Position numbers and translations under genes: made by a program. Positions 21,798 through 33,321 of a DNA stretch of 64,000 nucleotides are shown one piece after another. Position 1 is the stretch's first letter. Every line of letters begins with the position of its first letter. The stretch comes from Hyparrhenia diplandra. Its lineage: Eukaryota > Streptophyta > Magnoliopsida > Poales > Poaceae. A model generated the notes under the pieces. It was not told where the DNA came from, did no database searches, and saw only the letters and a program-made list of their open reading frames with translations. The stretch lies in assembly GCA_015847255.1 (NCBI GenBank), contig JADLZK010009293.1:124001-188000 (forward strand), in the 5' to 3' direction.

Positions 21798-23515
21798 AGC
21801 TCCCCAAGCTTAACCTTTGCTAGTCTCTTAGCAAAGCTTTTCACCGAGTGGATGGGAGTTGCTACAATGAATTATTTTCTCACAAATACACATATCATCA
21901 ATTTAGAATTTTCCTCCAAAGAACAAGGTGAATTATTCTAATCTTTCATCATTCTTTTATTCATTGAAAAATATGGAACTTTTACCTGCACTTTTATCTA
22001 AAGCAATTGAAAGATAGAATAATCAAGTCAAGCACTATGTCTCAAACTCTTCAATTCACCTCTATCCTCGAGTTTTTATAATTTTTCAAAATAAAACTCA
22101 GAGTTTCCATTGTATGACTCTTTCAAATCTCTCAAGTAATTTTTTATTATTATTCTTATTTTTAGATCCTTACTTAGGCAATGATGTCATGCCTTCTCTC
22201 ATGATATATATAACAATTGTGAAACATGGCAAAAATATCATATCTTCTCTCAACCTATCTACTAAAGATTATATCCGGGGCTCATAGGTGGGAGGCAAAG
22301 ACATACTTTGCAAAGTATATTTTGTAAAGTCAAACAATGGATCCAAAGGAACAAGTCATATAATGTGAATGTATGGAATGTACTTGTGAGGTGGATATAT
22401 GGTGATAATAGGATATCTAATTCTACTATGCTCCTTCTTCTTGATATTTTTGATCTCTCTTTAATTTTTCAAAAGACTCAGAAGAAAACACAGGCTTAGC
22501 TTTTCTTTTTATTTTTCTTAGAGAGGTGGGTCCTACTCACCCCTCGGACTTTTGTCCATTTTTCTCTCTCCTTTTAATTTTTCTTTTTCTTTTTCTTTTT
22601 ATAGAGAGGTGGGTTCTACTCACCCTCGGACTTTTGTCCATTATTCTCTCTCTATTTTTAAGAGATGTGGACTCTCTACGGCCCTCGAACTTTTGTTCAT
22701 TATTCATCTCTTTTTAGGGAGGTAGGCTCTACTGGCCCGTAGGACACTTGTCCATTTTTCATCCCCTTTCTTTTCTTTTTAGCTTAGCCTGAGTTTTCTT
22801 CTTTTTGTCAAATGAATAATTTGAGAGATAAATAAATTTTTATGGAGCATAAATGGGTTTTAGAGAATATTTATATAGAGATGAGAAATATTTTATGGCT
22901 AGCAAATAGATGAAGGGTATGTGAGTGGTGTGCGTGAAATTGTATGACAAGTTCCTGGGGGTCTCAATGGTTGACTAAACTCAATACTAAGCAAGTAGTA
23001 AAAGAGTTTTTATTCTATCAACATGTATATGGTCGTGGTAGGATTTTCGAGAACTCTCGGTCATATAGGAAACTCATCATGCAATTTTCAAATTTTCACA
23101 AATCAAACCTCGTGAATTTAGTATAACTTAGAGTAAGATAAATAGCGACTCAAACTATCTTATATCATATCAATCAATTACCTAGATTAGCTTAGATCTT
23201 TCTCAAAAATAAAACAATTCTTATAGCATAGGAGAATTCTAAACCAATGATAGGTACTTGTAAGAAATTAAAACAGAGCAACTATTCATCATCTCCAAGA
23301 GATAGCTACTAAATTATTTATTTAAAATAAGCAAACTTAAATTTAATTATACACTCTTTTTATTTGATTTTTTCATGATTATGCATTTTTTTTAATTAAT
23401 TAACAAAGCAAAGCAAATTTAAACAAACTATAATAATAATAATAAAAATAGATAACTGCCGGGTTGATGAAACTTACCCGGCCAAACGGGGATCTTCCCC
23501 AAGGCCGGTAGTGGT
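21798..23515 (-). other. Element B 3' non-coding region
   Basis: This 1.7-kb AT- and pyrimidine-rich stretch lies between the downstream ORF and the 3' LTR. Next to the LTR the minus strand reads GCTTGGGGAGCT, a short polypurine tract for plus-strand priming. A tandem repeat occupies 22518-22770. A related, shorter version of the region follows the LTR at 40860-42428. No open frame here looks real. Confidence 0.7.
22518..22770. repeat. Tandem repeat of about 70-100 bp (AGAGAGGTGGG...TTTTGTCCATT)
   Basis: Four diverged copies follow one another. Each begins near AGAGAGGTGGGTTCTACTCA, runs to CTCGGACTTTTGTCCATT and ends in a C/T-rich tail of variable length. Copies start near 22519, 22604, 22658 and 22715. 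Two to three copies of the same unit occur at about 43165-43300 behind the LTR of a second element. Confidence 0.7.
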
Positions 23516-25020
23516 TCAGAGGTTCAAAGGACGCCCACGACGGCGGCGTCCATGCATGGCAATCGAATTCTTCATTCTGGCACTTTCGACGGTGTCTTGA
23601 AGATCGGTGATGTTACGTTGCATGCGGTTATTCCAATTTCTCGATAATTGTAGTAGTTGACTTGGTCGAATCTTATGTCTTGAGCGGTGTTGTACAACCC
23701 TTGGGCGTATATGGCTCGTACCTGCAAAAGAACTGCGGCGAGGTTCGAGTTTGTTGAGAGGTACACGGAGTTTCATGGAAATAACCACTTCCACGATAAG
23801 GTTCTCGGACGAATATGTGCATCTCCTCCTTGCTCACTTGGGCCTCCTTGTTCATATCTGGGGACTGATCAGTGCGACCATAATTTGATTGTGATGGTGG
23901 GGGATAAGTCCATGACTGGTATCCTCCAAATGCTGGTTCTTGTGGTCTTGGGTCAGCACCGGTCCAAATTGGATCATGGGTACGTGTCTGTTGAGCTGGC
24001 ATGGGTCTTTGTACATTGATGGGCTGTGCCTGCACATTCAACAAATAGGGGCGCACATTGTATATAGAGAGATCGGGGTTAGGCAACCGAATCTCCCCAA
24101 TAGTATGATGAATCATGACATAAGTGCTTCCTACTTTCTTCAAAATGTGTCCCTTACTAAAGAAATCAAAACCTATGACAGGCCTATCATCCCTTAGAAA
24201 AGCAACATGAGCATTATCATCCAAAAGTCCTAAATAGTTGGCAATTCTAGTGATCAGTGATGTGCAATTAACATTTCCTAGGAGAGTTGGTACAGCTATC
24301 AATGCTGAACTAACATGTATATCGGTGAAATTTGTCTTCTCTTTATATTTGCATAGATCAATTGCAACTCTCCTACTCTCGACATTGTGTCCATCCTTCC
24401 TAGGCAAAAGAGTGAAAAAGAATCCACTTATGGAAAAAAGCGGAAAGTGGGTAAATGTAAGTCTCTTGGCTTTTGCATCTAAGAATGCATCTACATTGGT
24501 CAAATCTTTCCAAACGATTTGCCCGATTGAAATCAACCAAAGCTATGTCTAAATCCATGACACAAGAGTGCAGAAAACCTAGTGCATCACTTAAATTTCT
24601 CCAAGTGAGAGAATATTGTTGTTGGAAGAATCTAAATGTGACTCCTTCGTCAGTGCAACGAAGAGTGCAAAGAAATTCCATAGTTAAATATTTAGAACCT
24701 TCTTCCGTGATATTCGCAAAAGTTTCCCAACCCAAAAAACGAAAAATATGAGCAAATTCAGAATCCATACCTGTTTGGGCTAGAAGATCAGGATCGATCA
24801 CAGGAGTGTGAGTGAACTTACGTCCCTTCAACTGGTTGTACCTTTCTCTCTCATATTGGCCATGAAACTTGAGATGTGAATCAGAAGTTAACCTTCTCAC
24901 TGCAGCAGGAGCTGGATGTGGTGGCACATCTTGCTCTGGCTCATAACTCGTCTCTGATGGTGCTCTGGAAGATGACTCTTCAAGTTTCTGAAGACGTTTT
25001 GATCTTCTCCCACCTGAATG
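23516..25020 (-). pseudogene. Element B downstream ORF (Athila ORF-1-like)
   Basis: The protein reads from an S/P/E-rich N-terminus (about 25020; GGRRSKRLQKLEESSSRAP) into the conserved core: YNQLKGRKFTHTPVIDPDLL, TGMDSEFAHIFRFLGWE, YLTMEFLCTL, GVTFRFFQQQY. A one-base shift near 24530 moves it to the frame of 24536-23673, with CTSLITRIANYLGLLDD and IRLPNPDLSIYNV. The last 100 residues are Q/P/T-rich. An acceptor-like ATTCAG precedes the open stretch and no ATG is near, so the first exon may lie upstream. Apart from the one shift it is nearly open, in contrast to A1. The function is unknown. Confidence 0.7.
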
Positions 25021-26040
25021 ATTTTAAACTCATCCGCAAAAAGATTAATATACAAACAAAACAAACAAAAGACTAATGGAGGGGTTAGAATAAAAAGATA
25101 TAAGTTAGTCTGTCCACAGTTAGTCGTCAGGGGTTAGTCATCCAAAAGAAAGATTGCAAGTTGTTTTATTTTGACAGAACTTCCCCTAGCAAAATTTTAT
25201 CTTGATTACTCCATTAGGACAGCACCTCCACTAATTTCTCTAGTTTACTCTAATACTCTCAAGATCTTCTCCTCTCTCAAGAAAATTTTCTATTACTACT
25301 AAGCACTTCCTTCCTCCTTCTCACTTCTCTCTTTCTCTCTACTACCAAGCTCAAGGCTTCTGAATACTAGAACTTCGGAATGTGAGCTGAAATATTGATC
25401 AAAGCAATGTTGGTGTGATGAAGAAGCGAGGGATGAGGGGGCTTTTATAGAGGAGATGGGAGCCTGGCGGCCGCCAGTGGTGATGGCGCCGGCCGCCATG
25501 GTGGTGGGCCCTCTCCCACTCACCTTCATGCAGCATATTGCTCACCTCAATGCCATTGTTTTTGAGTGTGCTTTCGGTGGAAAAGAGATGGCGGGTAGTG
25601 GTGCATGGTGGTAGGTGAGTTTGAGTGGTAATTGTCTTGTCCAAGTTAGGTGTAATATGGAAGTTAGTATATGACAAAGGGGACCCATCACCTAGTGACT
25701 CTATTTTTGTTTTTTTCAATATAAAAATGCAGGAGTAAAAATGATAATGTAAGGATAAATATTTTGAGCCTCCACAATAAATATTTTCATAGGTTGTGAA
25801 ACACCATAAAATTATTTATATGGGGTATAGGATTTTTTCGTAAGTAAATGCATAATAATATAAATAACTACTTGACTTACCTTGATAAATTTCCGTAGTT
25901 AGAGTCATGTTTCCTACCCAGTTCGAGGACTTTAACCAATTTGATTAATTATCAAATGCTTTCTCCGGTTAGGAGATGGTACCGATGATGGCTCTTCTTC
26001 AATTTTGATTCAATCTTATTTGCTATCAAACCGAGCTCGA
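25021..26040 (-). other. Element B non-coding gap between protease and downstream ORF
   Basis: About 1 kb contains a pyrimidine-rich block (25255-25350) and AT-rich sequence, but no RT, RNase H or integrase motif in any frame. It corresponds to the gap at 10489-11185 in A1. Confidence 0.6.
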
Positions 26041-28115
26041 TCGACGGGTTTAAATGCGAACTTCTCTTCTTTTCCATTTAAGCTAAATGTAATCTCTCCA
26101 TGACATTGATGTTTGCATTAGCCGTACTTTCGGAAAGGTCGCCCAAGAATGATTGACACTCGAGTCTGGTGGCATATCCAAAACTACAAAATCCACAGGT
26201 ATAAAGAATCCTCCTGATATTAACGGTACATTTTTCGCAATTCCTGAGGAATATCCGATTGATTGATCGCCAATTGTAATGATATTGAAGTTGGCTCCGG
26301 TGTTGTGTACTTGAGTTTGTCAAAAATTGTCTTGGGCATTACACTAACACTTGCTCCAAGATCACATAGTGTCTGTAAATTGATGATCTCCGGTTGAGCA
26401 ATTAATTACTAGGTATCCTGGATCGGTCATCTTATGTGGCAAAATATTAAGGATAATTTAACCGCATTCTTTCGTTAACTTGATTACCTCCATAGTGGGT
26501 AATGGTCTTTTCTTGTTAGAATATCTCCGGAGATACTTTGCATAGGTTGGAACTTGAATAGCATCTAGTAGAGGTATGTTGATGTATAATTTGAATCACC
26601 TCCACAAATTTGGTAAATTGATCATCCACTTGGGGTCCACGGTTTCTTCTTGGATATGGTAGGAGATTTGTATCATGAAAGTCTTAAGGCCATTTGAGGT
26701 TCTTGAGTCAAATCTTCTATGTCATTATTTTCTTCTTCTCTTATTGGTTGTATCACAGGTCTTGTTGTTGTTGGTGGCTTTGCGGGTGCCATAATAGGTG
26801 TCCTCGATCGCTATTTCTATTATCCTTCTTGGGTCAACAGGATCAGCGTGTAGATTTACCTCTTCTTGTAGTAACATTATTTACCTCAAGCTCATGGTTA
26901 GTGGCAACAGATTTTGCAAAACAAACAATTTTTCTTATTTGACTTTCTACCTTTTTATTAAAAAGATGTTGTTCTTTAAAAGCAAATGTAAAGTTGATCC
27001 ATCTTAAAATTATATTTTCTAAAACTTGTTTATTAGCGGCAAAGCTTTTTAAGAAGATCATTATTTAACTTATCTTGCTCCTCAATTAACTCTCTTAAAA
27101 ATGGGCTTCTAGGAATATTACCTTTATACTTACCGGATTATTGCGTAGTCTGTTGTATCTTTTGTTCTTGAGTTGATGTTGAATTGTTGATGACCATGCT
27201 TGAATTTGATGTAGAATTAATATAGTCTTGTAAATCTTGTCTTTCACGCTTATCTTTGGCTCTTTGTTCAAGCCAATTTAATAACACATCCATCCGGGTT
27301 GATAGTGCTTTTACTTCTTCTGGGATGTCTTCAATGGATGATAATATTGAGTGTCTTGATTCCGGCTTTGATTTTTCGATATCTTGTTCATGGGTGCCGG
27401 CTTTGTCAAGTGTGAGTGATAAAAATGATCCTTCAGCAGGTTGCATCTAGTTGCTCTTGTGCTCTTTGCGTTAATCCATGATAAAATCCTTGCATAAGCA
27501 AACCAATTTTCTATTCCATGATGAGGGCAACTCGATATGTATTCTTGTAAACGCTCCCATGCACTTGAGATTAATTCTCCTTTCTAATTGTTGGAAATTT
27601 GTGATTTTTCCTCGTAGGGTATTGGTTTTACCCGCGGGAAAGAACTTTGATAGGAAGGCCGTAGAACATTCATCCCAATTCTTGATTTCTTCTTTGTTGG
27701 TATAGAACCATGACTTTGCTTTCTCCTTCAATGAGAATGGAAATAAGCGGAGTAATATGATATCTTGGGGAATATCCATGGGTGAAAAAGTGTTGGCAAT
27801 CTCGTAAAATTGCTCAGAGATGTAAGCGTGCATCTTCGTAAATCCTTCCACTAAATGGAGTAGCTTGTATCATGTTGATGAGGCTTGGCTTGAGCTCAAA
27901 CTCAAGATCTTTAAGTTGAAGTGTTGGTCCTGCATTGCGAATGTCCTCGCAGTGCTAGGAGTAAAAACTCTCAAAGTAGGGATTTTTTTCACCCATAGCT
28001 TCAATAACATATATGTGCTCTCTTGATTGATTTGATTCTCGATAAATGAGGTGAATAAATTTCCAATTTGATAAACCCCGTATAAAATAAACAAAAGAAA
28101 AACAAGGGTAAGCAC
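26041..28115 (-). pseudogene. Element B gag and protease
   Basis: Gag includes the core IILLRLFPFSLKEKAKSWFY (about 27690-27750) and EEIKNWDECSTAFLSKFFP, matching Retrotrans_gag and close to A1 (IILLRLFPFSLEGRANHWFY). A coiled, charged middle follows, then the TTRRGKSTR segment (26845-26870), shared with A1. The protease active site reads C-D-L-G-A-S-V-S-V-M-P at about 26335-26366 with the catalytic aspartate intact, though flanking frames are broken. At least six frameshifts must be bridged to follow the protein, so it is non-functional as written unless these are sequence errors. Confidence 0.75.
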
Positions 28116-28188
28116 GCTAAAGAAGCTTCCTAATTTAGATTCTCTTCATAAGTTTCCATTTATTAATATGTCTAGCTAACTTTTATTT

Positions 28189-28206
28189 CCTCCGGCAACG
28201 GCTTGT
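28189..28206 (-). other. Element B primer-binding site, Asp-tRNA-like
   Basis: The minus strand reads ACAAGCCGTTGCCGGAGG, a degraded form of the Asp-type site (GGCGCCGTTGCCGGGGA). It lies seven bases from the 5' LTR edge at 28214. Confidence 0.6.
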
Positions 28207-28213
28207 AAATGCT

Positions 28214-29856
28214 TGTTGGTAAATCTAACGTCACTATAACATAAGGTGGAATTAATCTCACCCTAGGCCATATGCCATTAGAGAAACTCAAAGTGGTTCA
28301 TCTCTTAACACTACTATGTGCTAGGTTGTCATCCCTAACAAAGAATGCTATGAAATGCAAAAGTGATACTTGTGATATGTGTTATATGCAATCTAATAAA
28401 AATAAATATAAAAGATCTATACCCTTAGCAGTTTTTACACGTATATAAATAATACCACATTTGTAGCATTTCAGGGAGTAATCCTGTGTTTTTTGTCATT
28501 TATATTCTACCACGAGGGAGGAATAATCTAAAGATGGGCACTAACATTATTAATAAGTGGCATACTTATGAGAGATTCTGTTATTAGTGCTAACTTTAAA
28601 GTGGGTAAGTCGATAATAAAGATATAATAATAATAGATAAAAGTAGGCAGAGGCATTACTCACAGAGATGGAAATAACTACTAAGTTAGACTTAACATAG
28701 GACTACTTTAAGAGATTTAATTCATCTATAGCATTTAATCTACTAAGTCATTACATTTATTCTAAGGCATATGTTATCATCTATAGCATAGTAAACTCTA
28801 GATCATGTATCAGGACGATTATCAAAAGAAACTCAAGAGTGAAACAAGATATTCCCCATAATCAATGTCCACGTGTCTTATATTCGAGGGTGGACTCCAA
28901 AGGACTCAATGGGTCGCCACCCCCCCGCGATCTACCACACGCAACCAGGAATATAAGGTGCATTTGCGGGTAAATCATATATAAGCACCACGCTTTTACA
29001 TAATTTCTACCACCTAACCCACTGAGTATTGAATTAGGCGCCTACAAATAGATACATATATCTATCATAAACTAAATCTATATCAATCATACTATTAGAA
29101 TAAAGTAAGAAAATAGCAAACAAACACATAATAACAATTAATAACAAAGTAATAGATATAAGATAAATCATACCAAGTATTTGATGATCACGAACTCCGG
29201 GGTAGACACACCCAAACTCTAATTGTATCCGTCTCCGCTAATCAACTTGGATGAACTAGAACTAGATGAACTAGAACTAGAACTAGTAGCTAATCCTATT
29301 CTCCGGTGGTAACTCTCTCTTCTACTTCTGCCCGACTGCCTAATAATGATTACAAATAAAAATTCATTGCTAGGCCCGGGGGTAGAGGGTCTTCTTATAT
29401 AGTACTTTCGGCGATGAACGCCAACCCTTGGATCAAACCGACCTCCAACAACGGCGTAGATACAACCTCAAAGTCGGTAGTAAACCGACCTAGAAGTCCC
29501 GAGGCTGACTGTAGGGTCCCACCTAGCGGTGCCGGCCAAAATGGCTCATGGCCGCCAGCGCCCTAGGTCTCCTCGGCCTCCGGTTCCTTCCCTGTCTTCT
29601 CGGTAGTTTCTAGATTGTTTTAGTCCACTTTTCGGATTGAGTTGCTTCACGGTCAAGTTTGGTCTTCACAAGTCTTGTATATTCGGAACTTTCTCCATTA
29701 TTCTCTACAATTACCTGTTAAGTCCCCGAAATTACATAAATCACCAAAACTTGTGGAAATTATTAGTATAATCCTCTATTCTAAATGTTTATTCAAATTA
29801 TGTCCTTATTTCATCTCTTGTTGACATATAAAAATTAGTGATAACAAGTGTCAACA
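28214..29856 (-). repeat. Element B 5' LTR
   Basis: This is the 1643-bp partner of 20178-21797, with the same TG...CA ends and the same internal order. It carries the promoter that would drive the element on the minus strand (TATATAAG in the segment near 29395). It is followed directly by the second CTTAT. Confidence 0.88.
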
Positions 29857-29861
29857 CTTAT

Positions 29862-30110
29862 CGATCCTAAATCACTCACACCCTCTATGGTGTCTTGAGT
29901 GCAAAATCAAAATGGCCCTATTGATATACCTTTGCTTTGAGCCCATTTTGATCCTCGAACCACTCCAAGTTGCGCACTTGATCATCATTTGGATCATCTC
30001 GACCCATCCACCATGACCATCATGCACCAACCTTAGCTTGACCAATCTCCAACTAAATCAAACACTTAGCGTAGAGAGATTAGTCCTAGGATGTCATCAA
30101 TTAGCCAAAA
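29862..30110 (-). repeat. Copia D 5' LTR, second segment
   Basis: This is the continuation of the D LTR after element B. The plus strand runs TATACCTTTGCTTTGAGC..., a block matched in the solo LTR near 35800 (TATACCTTTGCCTTGCGC). It reaches CAATTAGCCAAAACC near 30110, which corresponds to the last 50 bases of a full LTR (CAATTACCAAAAAC in the solo copy). It is then replaced by an A-type LTR fragment, so the GGACCTTTCA end is missing. Confidence 0.65.
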
Positions 30111-30680
30111 CCAATCTAGAGATCTTCACTATGCTCTAATCATAGGATCTTGACTTCTCTAACCCTAGACTTCTCAGAGAGAAGGAATTCTGTCTAGTGA
30201 ATACTGGATACTGAATTAGGGTTTCAGGGGGTAGCCCTGCCCCTTCCTTTATAGCCCCATAGGATGAATTTCAGCCCTTGGATCAAACCGACTTGATTGG
30301 ACGGACTAGATCAACTCCATAGGTCGGTTGTAGGAAGCTTCCGTAAGATGGACACGTGGTTCCACCCGTGGGGGTGCCGCGTGGCAAGCTCCCCTCGTGC
30401 CGCCCGGCCCCAAATGATGAAGGTGGGCCCCGCCTTCGCAAGGTGTCATCTCTTCTCATTTTGACCCCCGGAAATTGTACTAATCGCCTTGATTTGGTCA
30501 TTTTCTTCCGTTTCTCTATTTTCACTCTTTTTCGCTCGTTGGTTTTTCGAGTTCTCCTACAAAACTGAGTGTGCACCAAAACTCGTGGAGATCTTTAGTA
30601 ATAATAAGATTTCAGTAATATTCATCCCATGTTTAAGAGCTTTCCATATATATAAAAGTGGTCAATAACTACCATCAACA
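30111..30680 (-). repeat. Truncated A-type LTR
   Basis: In plus view this is the terminal 570 bp of the LTR type seen at 16779-18056, from about GCTCTAATCATAGGATCTTG to the CATCAACA end. The same CTTGGATCAAACCGACTTG block occurs near 30280. The other two-thirds of the LTR and any internal sequence are missing, so it is a remnant of an older insertion or recombination at the right edge of the nest. Confidence 0.7.
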
Positions 30681-32711
30681 AAGGTTACCTAGCTGGACGC
30701 CATTCTAGCAAAGATATGGCTCCTATTTTCTTCATGCAAATCTAAACTCTATTTACATAAGAAATTATGTAATTACCTAGATGATCTTCCTGTGGATCTG
30801 CATGTACATAAATTATTTTTGTTCCATTCGATTCCAACTGATTGTACCTTTGACTGTCTACAGTGCATAACTCACTGCTATAGAAGTAGATATTTACAGG
30901 CTTTGTTGCTAAATAGATACATTTATAAATTCCAGCTACAACGGTTCTTCTTGGTTGTATTATGCTAATTAGACTCTTATAAATTCCGGCCCACTTTCTA
31001 AATAACAAATGGGCTTCTGCAAAATTGCCAAGGCATCTGGGTTCATAGAATGTGCTATCTTCCATGTCACTAAGGTATGTGCAGCGCCTCCTTTCTTCCG
31101 GATACATTTTATAGATATATGCCTCTAAGTGCTCAGATTAAGAGCAGAGCTCGTATTCAATTCAGTGTTCACTAATTGAGATTGTGTAGTTGCCATCGTC
31201 ATTTCTCTTAACTGTCCCTTAGTATTTGCTTATCATGGTGCTGTGCGATTGGAGTTCCAGTTTACAGTTCGCATTTCTCTGTACATGTAGTTATATGTGG
31301 TGTTCACTTTCTAAGGCATGTGATATGCTTTTGTGAGTGTTAATAGATTCCTTTATTATGCCTGCTCTACATTATTTAGCTTTTGATGGAACAAACCTGT
31401 ACTTATATGTTGTGCTTGCAATGTACCGTTTTTTTCATGGATGACTTCGGAGTTCATTCCTGTTCAATGATGAGTATTATTGACATTCTGTAATTGAAGT
31501 TTTTACCACTGATATCAGGATCTCTCCGTTTAATGTGTGGCATGAAGGCTTCTATCTCGGATTTGAAGGAAATGGAATTCAAACACCATAAGATGTGCTC
31601 TTAAAAAGGTAGGCCCACTAAATTGAAGTGCAATGATCATGTGAGGAATTGCGCTGTTTTGCTATTTCAACATCTCTAGGTAGATATATTATGACACAAT
31701 TTTGAACTGCCCCAGTCAGTAAATTATACACTATTCAAAGGTGTAGTGATCGCCACTATTTCCTATACCTGATTTAATAGTTTGTTTGAGCTATATGCTA
31801 TAGAGAATTTCCTGTGACTTTTAAAAAGATCTGGCGAATTTCTTTCTGGAGTTCACCTTTGGATTGAAAAATTTCCCTAATAAAAATTCTACTGCTCTAA
31901 TTGATTTTTATTCCCTACAGATGATGTTGCATGCTCTTTTTTTATTTGTCTCAACTTTATCCAGAATGCTCAGGACAATTGACAAATAATGCATGATGCT
32001 TAATGATTTACCTACGCCCTTTCATAGTTTCATGCCATTAGCAAAAAAAAAACGACTTTATCATCTTGATCTGCTGATAATTCCAGCGACTGCGTTGCAT
32101 CTGTGGCAAACTCTTTTCCGAATTCTAATATAATGAATTGAGCTACCCATGTCCATTCTACTGTTAATTGACCAATTCCCTGGCTTGTAAACCGGGCCTG
32201 CCACCTCTTTCTCTTTTTCATCTTGCGTTGGTCTCCCCTTGGTGCTTTTTTTTTGAGATTACACCCTTGGTGCTTATTTTTTTATCTATTACTTGCTTCA
32301 TGACCAGTACAGACACATTGTGAGGGGAAAACGTTACGAGAAGACGACTCCTACCCTTCAACGGTGGTGTGGTTGCCTGGTCTCGAATACCTAATTTTGT
32401 TGTCATATGTGGCTTAGCTATTTATAGTTCTTACTATATACATGAACCTAATTGCAACATTTTCTACAAAGCATTGTAATAGTCCTATGTAATAATTATT
32501 TTTGTAATGCTCTCTGCCATCCAAGGTCTCCTGTCCATGAATTTGCGTCGTATGTATTATCTACTATTTTCATTTTTTACATTACATAAGTTAATAGTGC
32601 TTTTGTATAACCTTTGCCGATGCATCCTGTAAGCACATCTATGGGTCATTGTATTTTTTAATATACATCATCCAGAATCACCTTTCCAATTGGGCGCAAA
32701 GGCTAATCAAT
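30681..32711. other. Low-repeat stretch with possible degraded gene pieces
   Basis: About 2 kb is unlike the surrounding retroelements in base composition and looks like intron-rich genic sequence. On the plus strand, 31519-31609 is bounded by an ATATCAG acceptor and an AAAAGG|TAGG donor-like edge. It reads PFNVWHEGFYLGFEGNGIQT and then a TAA stop. On the minus strand, open frames lie at 30742-31107 (121 codons) and 32030-32221. I recognise no family in any of them. They may be fragments of one or more decayed genes; evidence for a real gene is weak. Confidence 0.3.
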
Positions 32712-32860
32712 CTACTAGTGGGTTATAATCCCGGTCGGAAATCTCCCTTTAGTCCCGATTTCTAACCGGGGATTGCCCATCTGCGACTAAAGGTCCCCCT
32801 TTAGTCCTGTGTGGGCAACCAAGATTAAATAGGGACTTCTAGTCCTGGTTAATAATACAA
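32712..32860. repeat. Subterminal-type inverted repeats (CCCTTTAGTCCCG family)
   Basis: The stretch repeats CCCTTTAGTCCCG/CCTTTAGTCCTG and its complement (GGGACTAAAGG-like GCGACTAAAGG) in both orientations, with ACCGGGGATT between them. Arrays like this occur near the ends of CACTA transposons and related MITEs in grasses. No clean terminal repeat or target duplication can be placed here. Confidence 0.5.
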
Positions 32861-33321
32861 AACGAGGTACATACAACCATTTTTTGTGGGGCTAAACGAT
32901 TTGCCATTCCAGACCTCCATATCCTATTTTTCTTTTTAATTTTATTTTCCTATATTTGTTTTCTTATGTCAGTTGTTGTTTCTTTGCAATTCACGAGGTA
33001 CATACAAATAATGGTAATTTATACAAAGTCGTTACATACAAGACATGTTCAAGCAGCTCTCCAAAGTTTATGCAAACATAGTTCATTACACGTATAATCT
33101 TAATAATTCAGTACAAACATAACAACTCAGAATAGTTTCATTACTACCAACAACTAAGACTACTTTAAATTCCTAGAACTTCATGACATCGTACCACATA
33201 CTCGATGAAGTGCAGGTCATTAATTTCATACAAGTGAATGTAACTAATGTAGATCAATGTATTTATTAGTTCACTATCACAAGGTCTACTCACTATCATG
33301 AGCAGTGGTCTAGAATGTCCT

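Larger units (their letters stand above)
20173..29861 (-). mobile_element. Element B: complete gag-protease-ORF LTR element with CTTAT duplications
   Basis: Two long LTRs (20178-21797 and 28214-29856) flank 6.4 kb, and 5-bp direct repeats CTTAT (20173-20177, 29857-29861) flank the whole, so both ends are certain. The minus-strand order is 5' LTR, Asp-like PBS, gag, protease with intact D-L-G-A-S, a non-coding gap, an Athila ORF-1-like ORF, about 1.7 kb of pyrimidine-rich non-coding sequence, a purine tract (GCTTGGGGAGCT) and the 3' LTR. There is no RT, RNase H or integrase anywhere inside, so it can move only if another element supplies them. It inserted into the copia D LTR. Confidence 0.88.

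Noticed and set aside
22940..23126. 60-codon plus-strand frame
   Set aside because: It lies in the AT-rich 3' non-coding region of element B, with no domain and no counterpart in the related fragment at 42429-43357.
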